A DNA stretch of 64,000 nt from Paractinoplanes ovalisporus (GTDB lineage Bacteria > Actinomycetota > Actinomycetes > Mycobacteriales > Micromonosporaceae): positions 1 to 64,000 of the forward strand of contig NZ_JAENHP010000016.1 in the NCBI RefSeq assembly GCF_016834655.1, written 5' to 3'. The notes beneath the pieces were generated by a model that searched no databases, was not told the DNA's origin, and saw only the letters and a program-made list of their open reading frames with translations. This document shows positions 17,239-25,177 of this stretch, in pieces. How positions within the stretch are numbered: position 1 is the first letter of the stretch; the number at the start of each line of letters is the position of its first letter. A program made the translations under genes and the position numbers.

Positions 17239-17276
17239 CCCCCGCGCATCGGTGACTGTCGCTACAGTGCCGGTCG

Positions 17277-18698
17277 ATGCTCGGAACAACGAAGCGGCGG
17301 CTGCGCCGCGCCTATCGCAACGGGACCCGGCTCGATCTCGGCGGCGCCGAGGTGACCGGTGACTTCCTGGCCGACCTGCTGCTCGGCGGTGCGCCCGGTG
17401 CGGCGGGCCGGGTCGCGCGGCTCGACCTGGAGAACGCCCGCATCACCGGCGAGCTCGACCTCACCAGCGCCCGGATCGAGACCCAGCTCCGGCTGCGGCA
17501 CTGCGTGTTCGACGCGAAGCTGCGACTCGACCACGCCGAGCTGGTCTCGCTCAACCTCGACGGCAGTCGCCTGCCGGGCATCGCGGCCGAGGGGATCCGG
17601 GTGGCGGGCGTGTTCGGCGTACGGGACGCCACCGTCGACGGCGACATCTGGATGCTCCCCGCCCTCGTCCAGGGAATGGTGGAACTCGACCGCAGCACCG
17701 TGAACGGGACCGTCTATCTGCAGCGCTCCGAGATCGGCGGCGGTGTGCACCTGCGCGGTGTCACCGTCACCGGCGGGGTCAAGCTGGCCGGGTCGCGCGT
17801 CGGGGGCGATGTGGTGCTGGAAAAAGCCCACATCGGCCCGAGCCCCGACAACGGCACCGCGGTCGGGGGCTGGGGCATGACCGTCGGCGGCGCGTTCCTG
17901 GCGCACGACATCGTCGCCGACGGTCCCGTCCACCTCGTCGGCGCCCAGGTGACCGGGTCGATGTCGTTCCAGGGCAGCGCCCTGCGCAGCCCCGGCCAGT
18001 ACTGCCTGCTGCTGATCGAGGCGCAGGCCCGGGTCCTGACGCTGCGCCTGACCGCCGAGTCGGCCGGCACGATCAGCCTGCGCGACGCCCGTTTCGGCCG
18101 GTTCGTCGACGACCCGGTGAACTGGCCGGCCGGATGCCGCATCGAGCTCGACGGCCTCACCTACGACCGGCTCACCCGCCGCTCCGAGGACGTCGAGGCC
18201 TGGACCGCGAAACAACGGCTGGCGTGGATGGCCCGGCACAGCACGGGCTTCTCCCCCGGCCCGTACGACCAATTGGCCGCCGCCCTGACCCGCGACGGCC
18301 GCGAACAGGAGGCCCGCCAGGTCCTGGTCGTCCGCGAACGCCTGCGCCACCGCGCCATGGGCACCCTCGGCTCACTGTGGGGCAGCGTCCAGAACGTGGC
18401 CATCGGCTTCGGTTACCGCCCGCTGCGGGCCCTGCTCTGGTTGCTGGTCGTGGTCGCCGCCGGCACCGGCTGGTTCGCCTGGTCGGGCCCGCTGCAGGCA
18501 GTGAAGCCGGACGAGGCCCCGACCTGGGACCCGTTCCTCTACACGGTCGACGTGCTGGTCCCGCTGGTCGACCTGGGCCACGACAAGGCCTGGGACCCGG
18601 TCGGCCCCGACAAGGCGGTGACCCTGGCCGTGATGGCCGCCGGCTGGATCCTGGCCACCACGGTCATCGCCGGAGCCGGCCGCGCCCTGCGACGCTGA
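17277..18698 (+). CDS. Membrane protein with bactofilin/pentapeptide-like beta-helix N-terminus
   Basis: 473 aa; I do not recognise a named family. Residues about 15-300 consist of regularly spaced strands (LDLENARITGELDLTSARIETQLRL, GTVYLQRSEIGGGVHLRGVTVTGGVKLAGSRVGGDVVLEKAHI) consistent with a right-handed beta-helix. A linker with arginine-rich helix (RDGREQEARQVLVVRERLRHRAM) follows, then two or three membrane helices (RALLWLLVVVAAGTGWFAW and AVTLAVMAAGWILATTVIAGAG). The helix is probably cytoplasmic as there is no signal peptide. Function unknown; a scaffold role is only a guess. Confidence 0.75.
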   Translation: MLGTTKRRLRRAYRNGTRLDLGGAEVTGDFLADLLLGGAPGAAGRVARLDLENARITGELDLTSARIETQLRLRHCVFDAKLRLDHAELVSLNLDGSRLPGIAAEGIRVAGVFGVRDATVDGDIWMLPALVQGMVELDRSTVNGTVYLQRSEIGGGVHLRGVTVTGGVKLAGSRVGGDVVLEKAHIGPSPDNGTAVGGWGMTVGGAFLAHDIVADGPVHLVGAQVTGSMSFQGSALRSPGQYCLLLIEAQARVLTLRLTAESAGTISLRDARFGRFVDDPVNWPAGCRIELDGLTYDRLTRRSEDVEAWTAKQRLAWMARHSTGFSPGPYDQLAAALTRDGREQEARQVLVVRERLRHRAMGTLGSLWGSVQNVAIGFGYRPLRALLWLLVVVAAGTGWFAWSGPLQAVKPDEAPTWDPFLYTVDVLVPLVDLGHDKAWDPVGPDKAVTLAVMAAGWILATTVIAGAGRALRR

Positions 18699-18712
18699 CG
18701 CGCTTCCCGGGC

Positions 18713-19201
18713 CTACTTCGCCACGAACGGGAGCAGGTGGGCGTTGACCTCGGCGGTGCGGGTGACGCCGATGCCGTGCGGGCCGCCCGCGATCTCGACG
18801 ACCTCGGCGCCGGGGACGAACTCGGGGATGTTGCGGTCCTTGGTGCCGTGCAGGACCAGCAGCGGCACGTCGATCTTCGGCAGGTCGTCGTGGAAGGACT
18901 CCTGCCAGGCGTCGACGCAGTGCAGCACCGCGTAACCGTCGGCGGTCGCGGCGCTGTGGAAGTTGGCGCGCAGGGTTGCCGCGCTGACCCGGGTTCCGAG
19001 GTTCTGCTCGGCCACGTAGTGCTGCAGGAAGTAGTTCTCGAGGTACTGGAAGCGGTCGCGCACGATGCTGTCGCGCAGGGCGGCGAACACCTCGGGCGGC
19101 AGGCCGGTCGGATCCCCCTCCCGGGAAGCGAGTTGCGGGCCGAACGTCGCGAGCATGACGATCGAGCGCAGTCGCCCCGTGCCGTGCCGGCGCGACCAGG
19201 C
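18713..19201 (-). pseudogene. C-terminal fragment of an alpha/beta hydrolase (haloperoxidase-like)
   Basis: The reading frame gives SRRHGTGRLRSIVMLATFGPQ..., which is the sequence just after the nucleophile elbow of non-heme chloroperoxidase-like hydrolases. The GHSxGG elbow and everything before it are missing. The acid (HGTKDRN) and the histidine (GGPHGIG) remain. In the same frame the codon before the fragment is the TAG stop of the upstream TetR gene, so the break is exactly at that stop. An internal ATG at 19156 could start a 147-aa protein, but without a nucleophile it could not be a hydrolase. Confidence 0.8.
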
Positions 19202-19843
19202 CTAATCCGTACGGATGGCCCGCCGGAGCAGGGTCAGGCCGCGGTCGTAATACTCCTCCTCGTCGGGCAGGCCCAGGAAGAAGTCGGCGGTCTCGGTGAG
19301 GTGGGGCCAGGCCTCCGGGGGCAGTGACTTCAACCGGGCGCGCTTGGCCGCCAGCAGGGCGCCGCGCTGGGCCGGGTCGGGGACGGCGACCTCGCCCGGC
19401 TGCTGGACGACCAGGCCGATCAGGGCGTTGAGCAGGAAGATGCTCAGCTGGGCGGCGGCCACCGGGGAGTGACCCTCGGCGCGCAACAGGCCGACGACCC
19501 GCTCGGCCAGGGCGAGGCCGGCCTCCGTACGCATGCTGCGCAGTGGAGTGATCTCGGCGAGGGCCGGGTGTGCGCGCAGGACGCCGAGCATGGTCGTCAT
19601 CACCGAGCGCAGGTCGTCGGAGTCGTCGAGCGTCACCTCGGCCAGCATCCGCTCGACCAGGGCGTCGAGCAGGGCGTCCTTGTCCTTGAAGTGCCAGTAG
19701 AGCGCCATCGGGGTGACGTGGAACTCGGTGGCGACGCGGCGCAGGGTGACGGCGTCGAGGCCGTCGGAGTCGGCGATCGCGAGCGCGGTGGACAGGAGCT
19801 CGTCGCGGTCGAGCCGGTCGGAGGCCGTGGGCCGGGGTGCCAT
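19202..19843 (-). CDS. TetR-family regulator (TetR/tetracycline-type C-domain)
   Basis: 213 aa. N-terminal HTH LRRVATEFHVTPMALYWHFKDKDALLDALV is of the class in which the recognition helix reads HVTPMALYWHF, and the helical C-domain resembles that of TetR itself. It is divergent from an SDR gene; an 18-bp site occurs in inverted orientation next to both start codons (19848 and 19921), so it very probably represses both itself and the SDR. Confidence 0.92.
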   Translation of the reverse strand: MAPRPTASDRLDRDELLSTALAIADSDGLDAVTLRRVATEFHVTPMALYWHFKDKDALLDALVERMLAEVTLDDSDDLRSVMTTMLGVLRAHPALAEITPLRSMRTEAGLALAERVVGLLRAEGHSPVAAAQLSIFLLNALIGLVVQQPGEVAVPDPAQRGALLAAKRARLKSLPPEAWPHLTETADFFLGLPDEEEYYDRGLTLLRRAIRTD

Positions 19844-19847
19844 GCGG

Positions 19848-19865
19848 CTAACTATATCCCGTAAA
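19848..19865. promoter_or_regulatory. TetR operator copy 1
   Basis: CTAACTATATCCCGTAAA lies 4 bp upstream of the TetR start codon. The reverse complement of the site at 19921-19938 matches it at 17 of 18 bases. An AT-rich site of this kind stands out strongly from the GC-rich surroundings. Confidence 0.8.
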
Positions 19866-19920
19866 GGAAAACCGTTGACGACCGCCGGAGCGTGGAGCTA
19901 CGGTCGCTATACGCCGTAAA

Positions 19921-19938
19921 TTTATGGGATATAGTTAG
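19921..19938. promoter_or_regulatory. TetR operator copy 2
   Basis: TTTATGGGATATAGTTAG, inverted relative to copy 1, ends 9 bp before the SDR ATG. Together with the bases before it, it also forms a local dyad centred at about 19920 (CCGTAAA-TTTATGG, 6 of 7 matching). Binding here would block SDR transcription or initiation. Confidence 0.8.
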
Positions 19939-19947
19939 GGAGTGGAC

Positions 19948-20772
19948 ATGACTCGGACCGTCCTCGTCACCGGCAGCTCATCCGGCTTCGGCCTGCACAC
20001 GGTCGCCCGGTTCCGCGCCGAGGGGTGGAACGTCGTGGCGACCCTGCGCGACCCGTCGCACTGGCACGGCGAGATGTCCGACCAGCTTCTGGTTCAGGCT
20101 CTCGACGTACGGGAAGAAGCTTCTGTCGTTTCCGCCGTGGACGCCGCGATCGAGCGCTTCGGCCGGCTCGACGTGGTCGTCAACAACGCGGGCATGGGAC
20201 TGTTCTCGGTCTTCGAGACGACGCCGCAGGCCGTGATCGAGGAGCTGTTCGACACCAACGTGTTCGGGCCGATGCGGGTCATCCGGGCCGCGCTGCCGGT
20301 GTTCGGGCGGCTGGGCGGTGGCCGGATCGTCAACGTGACCTCGAGCAGCGCCGTCGTGCCGACCCCGCTGCAGGCCGCCTATGGGGCGAGCAAGGGCGCG
20401 CTGCAGGCCTTCTCCGAGGGGCTGGACTACGAACTGGCCGGGCTCGGCGTCGAGGTCAAGGTGGTCGAACCGGGGTTCGTGCCGACCACCGATTTTGTCG
20501 CCCAGACCACCCGGCGGTTCCAGACCATCCCGGCGCCGCAGGCCTACCTGCCCTTCATCCAGCAGCAGATGGCCCGCTTCGAGGCCGAGGTGCCGGCCGG
20601 CTATTTCGGGACCGAGGACGACGTCGCGGCGGCCGTGTTCGCCGCCGCCACCGACACGACCGGCCTGTCCCGCTTCCGGGTCGGCGGCGACAGCGCCGAC
20701 GCCGCCGAGGCGCGCCGCCAGTCCGATGTCGACTACGACGCCTGGCGCCGGGCGTTTTTCGCGACCACCTGA
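19948..20772 (+). CDS. SDR-family oxidoreductase
   Basis: Short-chain dehydrogenase with VTGSSSGFG, VVNNAGMG, catalytic Ser in VTSSSAV and YGASK; the FETTPQAVIEELFDTNVFG stretch resembles oxidoreductases of the retinol-dehydrogenase-like SDR subgroup. I use the ATG at 19948 because GGGAG lies 5 bases before it; a GTG at 19942 would be too close to that site. It is controlled by the divergent TetR through the paired operators. The last codons (ATT-stop) are the first unit of a short tandem repeat. Confidence 0.92.
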   Translation: MTRTVLVTGSSSGFGLHTVARFRAEGWNVVATLRDPSHWHGEMSDQLLVQALDVREEASVVSAVDAAIERFGRLDVVVNNAGMGLFSVFETTPQAVIEELFDTNVFGPMRVIRAALPVFGRLGGGRIVNVTSSSAVVPTPLQAAYGASKGALQAFSEGLDYELAGLGVEVKVVEPGFVPTTDFVAQTTRRFQTIPAPQAYLPFIQQQMARFEAEVPAGYFGTEDDVAAAVFAAATDTTGLSRFRVGGDSADAAEARRQSDVDYDAWRRAFFATT

Positions 20773-20818
20773 GCCGACCACCTGAGCCGACCAGCTGAGC
20801 CGACCGCCTGAGCCGACC
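20762..20818. repeat. 13-bp tandem repeat overlapping the SDR stop codon
   Basis: Four units of CGACCACCTGAGC (variants ...AGCTGAGC, ...GCCTGAGC) and a partial fifth. The first unit contains the SDR stop TGA, so every unit carries a TGA at the same place. Confidence 0.92.
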
Positions 20819-20897
20819 TGGCCTGTCGGCATGCTGCCACCAGCCTGTCCGCCCGGCGCCGGTCTTCGTACGTTGAGGGCGGCGCGAGGGGGTCCTG

Positions 20898-22235
20898 GTG
20901 AGCGTGGACAGTACGGCGCGGCGCACGACGGCCCAGCGCGAACTCGGCGCGGCGATGCTGCGGCTCAAGGAGGCGAGCGGCAAGAGCTACGAGAGCCTGG
21001 GCCGGCGCAGCCTGATGAGCGCCTCGACCCTGCACCGGTACTGCCGGGGTGAGATCGCCGTGCCGACGACCGACGCGCTGGAACGGTTCGTGCGGGCCTG
21101 CGGCGCCACCCCGGACCAGCTGGCCGAGCTGCGGGAGCTGTGGTCGGCGGCGGTTGAGGCGCGCCGGGCCCCGGAGCCCACGCCGGAGCCGGAACCCGCG
21201 CCGCCCGACCGCCCGACCTGGCGGAGCCGATGGCCGGTGGCGGCGGTCATGGTGACCATGCTGGCCGGATCGCAGGCGCCACCCATGCCGGCCCCGGTCT
21301 CCGCGCCCGGCATGGATATCTGGACGCTCGGCACCGCCCTGGAGGTCAACCGGCGGCAGTGCCCGGTCGACGCGGTCACGTGCACGCCGCCGCGCCCGCT
21401 GGGCAGCGGCCCGGTGCGGGCGGCGCCGGCTGCGGTGCGTTGCCAGGGGCGCACGTACGTCTTCACGGTCGCCGCCGACGGACGCCTGCGCGCGTGGATG
21501 GACGGCACGAGCCACGACCTCGGCGGCGACCTGCGGACGGGCGTGGCCGCCACCTGTTACGGCCCCCAGGTGCAGGTGTTCGGGCAGGACACAAAGGGCC
21601 GGCTGCGCCAGTTCTGGTACGACGGCGCCGACGGGCTCTGGCACCGCGACGTGGACTTCGGGCCGGTCGCGTCGGCGCCGGCGGTCACCGGGTTCGGCGG
21701 GCAGCTGCAGGTCTTCGCAGCGGGCACCGACGGGCACCTGCGGCAGTGGTGGTTCGACAACGCGTACGGCATCTGGCACTACGGCGACGACCGGGGCGGC
21801 CGCCTGGCCTCGGCCCCCACGGCCATCTCGATCGAGGGGCGTCTGCACGTCTTCGGGCGCGGAGCGGACGGAAATCTGCGCCAGTGGTGGTACGACGGCA
21901 GCACCGGGATCTGGCGCCACGACATCGACCTCGGCCTGCCGATCCGGTCGGCGCCGGCCGCGGTGGCCTACAACGGGGAGATCCTGGTGCTGGCCGCCGG
22001 TGAGGACGGGCGGCTGCGGGCGGTCCGGTTCAACCGGTCCTGGCAGAGCGCGACCGACCTCGGCGGCACGGTCGACGCGGCCCCGGCCGCGGTGCGGGTC
22101 GGCAACCGGGTGCTCGTCTTCGCCGCGCAACGGGACGGCAGCCTGGCGCGGTGGACGTACGACGGCGTACGGGCGGCGTGGGAGGGACCCGTGGTGGCGG
22201 GCCGCGACGCGTGGTCGGTGCCGGCCGGCCTCTGA
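20898..22235 (+). CDS. Membrane protein fusing an HTH domain to an outer beta-propeller/lectin-like domain
   Basis: 445 aa. Residues about 10-80 are an XRE-like HTH (LGAAMLRLKEASGKSYESLGRRSLMSASTLHRYCRGEIAVPTTDALERFV). After a proline-rich linker, WPVAAVMVTMLAGSQAPPMP may be a membrane helix. The C-terminal ~300 residues hold at least six repeats of the form APAAV...G..LQVFAAGTDGHLRQWWFD, a tachylectin/PLL-like propeller that binds sugars or surfaces. The layout (inside DNA-binding, outside sensor) resembles one-piece transmembrane regulators. GTG start at 20898 behind GAGGGGG. Targets unknown. Confidence 0.8.
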   Translation: MSVDSTARRTTAQRELGAAMLRLKEASGKSYESLGRRSLMSASTLHRYCRGEIAVPTTDALERFVRACGATPDQLAELRELWSAAVEARRAPEPTPEPEPAPPDRPTWRSRWPVAAVMVTMLAGSQAPPMPAPVSAPGMDIWTLGTALEVNRRQCPVDAVTCTPPRPLGSGPVRAAPAAVRCQGRTYVFTVAADGRLRAWMDGTSHDLGGDLRTGVAATCYGPQVQVFGQDTKGRLRQFWYDGADGLWHRDVDFGPVASAPAVTGFGGQLQVFAAGTDGHLRQWWFDNAYGIWHYGDDRGGRLASAPTAISIEGRLHVFGRGADGNLRQWWYDGSTGIWRHDIDLGLPIRSAPAAVAYNGEILVLAAGEDGRLRAVRFNRSWQSATDLGGTVDAAPAAVRVGNRVLVFAAQRDGSLARWTYDGVRAAWEGPVVAGRDAWSVPAGL

Positions 22236-22354
22236 CCCGGCGTCCCACGTCGTCCCATCCCAGGTCGGAGGCCTGGAAGTGGGACGGGACGCGGCTCAGT
22301 GTCGTCAGGAGTGCGGCGCCGCCCGGCGCCCCGCTCACGAGGGGAAACCTGACC

Positions 22355-22753
22355 ATGACCACACCGCTCGACGCTCCCGCGACGACCGAGACCCGCCAGC
22401 CGACGCCCAGGTCCTTCGACGGCCGGACCATCCCGGCCGGCACCTACATCCTCGAGTACGGCATCACGGTGAGCCGCTACGCCGGCAACTACCAACTGTG
22501 GGTCGTCGGCAGCAACCACCACGTGTACGAGTCGTGGACGAAGGGGTCCTCGAACTTCACGTCGTGGAAGGACCTCGGCGGGTACGCCCTCAGTCAGGTC
22601 ACCTTCAGCACCGGCGTGACTTCGGGCGGCGCGAAGTGGATCCAGATCTTCGTGACGGGCAAGGACGGCAACAAGTGGTGCAAGGACTACAACGGCACGA
22701 GGGAGCTGGCCTGGGCTCCCTCGGACACCGATTGGCGGCGCTACTACGAGTAG
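22355..22753 (+). CDS. Small protein related to the propeller domain of the upstream gene
   Basis: 132 aa, not a known family. ATG 22355 is preceded by ACGAGGGG; the open frame further upstream is arginine-rich and not real. The segment KWIQIFVTGKDGNKWCKDYNG has the same pattern as the blades of the upstream propeller (LQVFAAGTDGHLRQWWFD), and YQLWVVGSNHHVYESW may be another blade. No signal peptide or membrane segment is seen. Being just downstream of the HTH-propeller gene, it could be a soluble partner or a derived fragment. Confidence 0.7.
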   Translation: MTTPLDAPATTETRQPTPRSFDGRTIPAGTYILEYGITVSRYAGNYQLWVVGSNHHVYESWTKGSSNFTSWKDLGGYALSQVTFSTGVTSGGAKWIQIFVTGKDGNKWCKDYNGTRELAWAPSDTDWRRYYE

Positions 22754-22763
22754 CCCGCGTGAG

Positions 22764-22803
22764 CCGGCTTCCCCTCAGTCCTCGCGGCCGCAGGGGAAAC
22801 CGG
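22764..22803. terminator. Hairpin at the 3' ends of convergent genes
   Basis: CCGGCTTCCCCT pairs with AGGGGAAACCGG (11 of 12 pairs) across a 16-base loop. It lies downstream of the small propeller-like gene and its right half is inside the 3' end of the convergent ThuA-like gene. A bidirectional terminator is plausible. Confidence 0.5.
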
Positions 22804-23593
22804 TGACGCCGGCCGCCATGCGGATGCCTCCGAGCACGTGGGCCAGCAGCAGCGGGTCGGACCAGTACTCCGCCTTGTGGCCCATCGCGGTGTAGAAGGC
22901 ACGGCCACTGTCGTACGGCTGGCACCACGCGATCGGGTGGTGCCGGCCCATGCCGGGCGAGCCGCCGGGTTCGCTGTAGCCGCGCGGGTCGTACGTGCTC
23001 TCGTCGACCTCGGCCAGGACCCGTACGGTGTCGCGGGGGTTGGTCCGGAAGTTGTACCACTCCTCCTCGCGTTGCCAGGTGCGCGGCAGCGGCCGGGTCG
23101 CCGCCGTGTCGCGGGTCAGGACCTTCAGCGTCGCGACCTGGAACTGAGCGTTGACCGAGCCCGGGTGGTCGCGGAAGTACGCCCCGACCAGACCGCCGTA
23201 CCAGGCCCAGTCGTATTCGGTGTCCGAGGCGGCGTGGATGCCCGCGTAACCGCCGCCGCGCCGGATGTAGCGCTCGAAGGCGGCCTGCTGCGGCTCGTCG
23301 AGAACGTCGCCGGTGGTGCTCACCCAGACCACGACGTCGTAGCGGGCCAGGTTGCGGTCGGTGAACGCGGCCGCGTCCTCGGTGGCGTCGACCCGGAAGT
23401 GGTGCCGGGCGCCGAGCTGCTGGATCGCGGCCACCGCGGCCGGGATCGAGTCGTGCCGGAAGGCCGCGGTCTTCGAGAAGACCAGGGCACTGAACCGGTG
23501 ATGCCCCTTTCCCGACGCCTCGGCCGGGCCCGCGGGACCGATCAACCCCACCGCCACCACCGCCGCCATCACGAACCTGACCACGAGCCGCAT
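22775..23593 (-). CDS. Secreted ThuA-like protein
   Basis: 272 aa with a signal peptide (VMAAVVAVGLIGPAGPAEA). The body is the ThuA domain (class-I glutamine-amidotransferase-like fold): ALVFSKTAAFRHDSIPAAV, YDVVVWVSTTGDVLDEPQQAAFERYIRRGGGYAGIHAASDTEYDW, and GRHHPIAWCQPYDSGRAFYTAMGH. The family is linked to sugar (trehalose) use and the fold often occurs next to glycoside hydrolases; exact chemistry is not established. It fits with the secreted sugar-related genes of this region. Confidence 0.88.
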   Translation of the reverse strand: MRLVVRFVMAAVVAVGLIGPAGPAEASGKGHHRFSALVFSKTAAFRHDSIPAAVAAIQQLGARHHFRVDATEDAAAFTDRNLARYDVVVWVSTTGDVLDEPQQAAFERYIRRGGGYAGIHAASDTEYDWAWYGGLVGAYFRDHPGSVNAQFQVATLKVLTRDTAATRPLPRTWQREEEWYNFRTNPRDTVRVLAEVDESTYDPRGYSEPGGSPGMGRHHPIAWCQPYDSGRAFYTAMGHKAEYWSDPLLLAHVLGGIRMAAGVTGFPCGRED

Positions 23594-23807
23594 GACCCCT
23601 CCTCAGCGTCGATGCTCGTACGGGCCTTCGATCGAAGACTATGACTTTCTGGCCGGTCGGAGGAAGATGATGCGGCGGCACCGCCCTCAAGCGCCGAAAA
23701 ATTTCTGGCCGCGCTTGTCCCAGTAAAAGATCTGAAATCCGGCAGAGGCCCAAGAGACGCAGACCACGTTTCCCGTACGGGCATTGTCGTTCCGCTAGGG
23801 TGGCCCG
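23594..23807. other. Divergent promoter region, ThuA-like versus beta-helix protein
   Basis: 214 bp with no gene. TTTCTGGCCG occurs twice (near 23644 and 23701). No convincing dyad was found. Confidence 0.4.
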
Positions 23808-25085
23808 GTGCTGAGCAGACGTCTACGTCTTCCGCTGGCCGGAGCCGCCGCGGCGGTCGCAGTGGGAGGGGGGCTGGTCGTCGCCAACTTCTCCCCGGCC
23901 GAGACCACCACCCCGGTGAGCGCGCCCGGGCCGTCGTTGAGCGGGCCACCGCCCGGGTCCACCTCGGCGTCGGCGGCGCCCACGGTCAGCGTCGCGCCCA
24001 AGCTCGGCTCGGCCGCGTACATCACGTCACCGCCGCCGAAGGCGTCGACCGCCGCGACGCCCACCGAGCGCATCGACGTCCACGTCGACTGCAACAAGGG
24101 CAATGACGGCAACAAGGGCACGCTGGCTCAGCCGCTGCGCAGCGTCGACGCGGCCACCTCACGCTCGCTCGACGCGGGCACGGTGGTCGGACTGGCCCGC
24201 GGGTGCACCTGGCAGACCCGGATCGAGCTGCGCGGCGACGGCACCAGCAGCAAACCGGTCAAGCTCACCGCGTACGGGTCGGGGGCGCAGCCGGTCATCA
24301 ACGGTGGCGGCACCGACAACGAGAGCGCGGTCCTGCTCACCGGCCGCTACCAGGTCGTCGAGAACATCCGGGTCACCAACGCCCAGAAGAACGGCATCGT
24401 GGTGCACGGCGAGAACAGCGGTGTCCGCTCCTCGACGATCGACAACACCGGCGTGGGCGTGCAGTTCCGGGCCCGTGACACGTTCGCCGACAAGGTCAAG
24501 GTGCGCGACCTCAAGATGGTCAAGGACACCCCGGGCGGCGACGACGACTACGGCGCGGTCGGCTTCCTGGTCGAGGCGCACGGCGTCGAGATCGGCTACA
24601 GCAGCTGCACCAACTGCCGGGCGCCGAGCAACGACTACGGCCACGACGGCGGATTCGTCGAGGTGTGGAACTACGGCGACAACCTCGACGTGCACCACAG
24701 CACGGGCTCGAACACCCAGGGCATCCTCGAGATCGGCGCCGACCAGGGCGACTCGTCGGCCCGCGGCATCAAGCTGCGCAGCAACAAGTTCAGCAACGCC
24801 CACGGCGGCATGGTGCTGCACACCTCGAACAACTTCGCCATCGCCGACGCGACGATCGCCTTCACCGGCAACACCATCTCGAGCACCGGTTCCCAGGACC
24901 CGCCGATCCTCGACGGCGACCTGGGCAACGTGACCTTCACCAGCAACACGGTCAGCACGGCGAGCTTCGTGGCCCACTCCGCGCCGGGCGTCCACCGGTG
25001 CAACGGCATCACCCTGCGAGGCGGGGCCGAGGTCGGCTACCAGCGGCACAGCACCGAGAAGCTGAACAGCAAGGCCACCTGCTAG
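23808..25085 (+). CDS. Secreted right-handed beta-helix protein
   Basis: 425 aa. N-terminal membrane/signal segment LPLAGAAAAVAVGGGLVVANF, then a serine/proline/threonine-rich linker (about 30-85) and a parallel beta-helix domain from VHVDCNKGNDGNKGTLAQPLRSV onward with GRYQVVENIRVTNAQKNGIVVHGENSGVRSSTIDNTGVGVQF coils. Such folds occur in polysaccharide lyases, epimerases and glycosidases. No catalytic set could be assigned. Four cysteines in two pairs (CTNC; C...C near the end) fit an extracellular protein. GTG start at 23808. Confidence 0.85.
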   Translation: MLSRRLRLPLAGAAAAVAVGGGLVVANFSPAETTTPVSAPGPSLSGPPPGSTSASAAPTVSVAPKLGSAAYITSPPPKASTAATPTERIDVHVDCNKGNDGNKGTLAQPLRSVDAATSRSLDAGTVVGLARGCTWQTRIELRGDGTSSKPVKLTAYGSGAQPVINGGGTDNESAVLLTGRYQVVENIRVTNAQKNGIVVHGENSGVRSSTIDNTGVGVQFRARDTFADKVKVRDLKMVKDTPGGDDDYGAVGFLVEAHGVEIGYSSCTNCRAPSNDYGHDGGFVEVWNYGDNLDVHHSTGSNTQGILEIGADQGDSSARGIKLRSNKFSNAHGGMVLHTSNNFAIADATIAFTGNTISSTGSQDPPILDGDLGNVTFTSNTVSTASFVAHSAPGVHRCNGITLRGGAEVGYQRHSTEKLNSKATC

Positions 25086-25177
25086 CACCGAGCCCGAGCC
25101 GACGGTCAGTGTCCACAGGGGCCTGGCCGCCTAGCTCGTGTCGCGATCCCGGCGGCGTTCCCGCGAGGCGCGCGGGT

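Noticed and set aside
23808..25085. Pectate lyase function for the beta-helix protein
   Set aside because: Fold is compatible, but I could not see the calcium-binding aspartates and catalytic arginine, so only the fold is reported.
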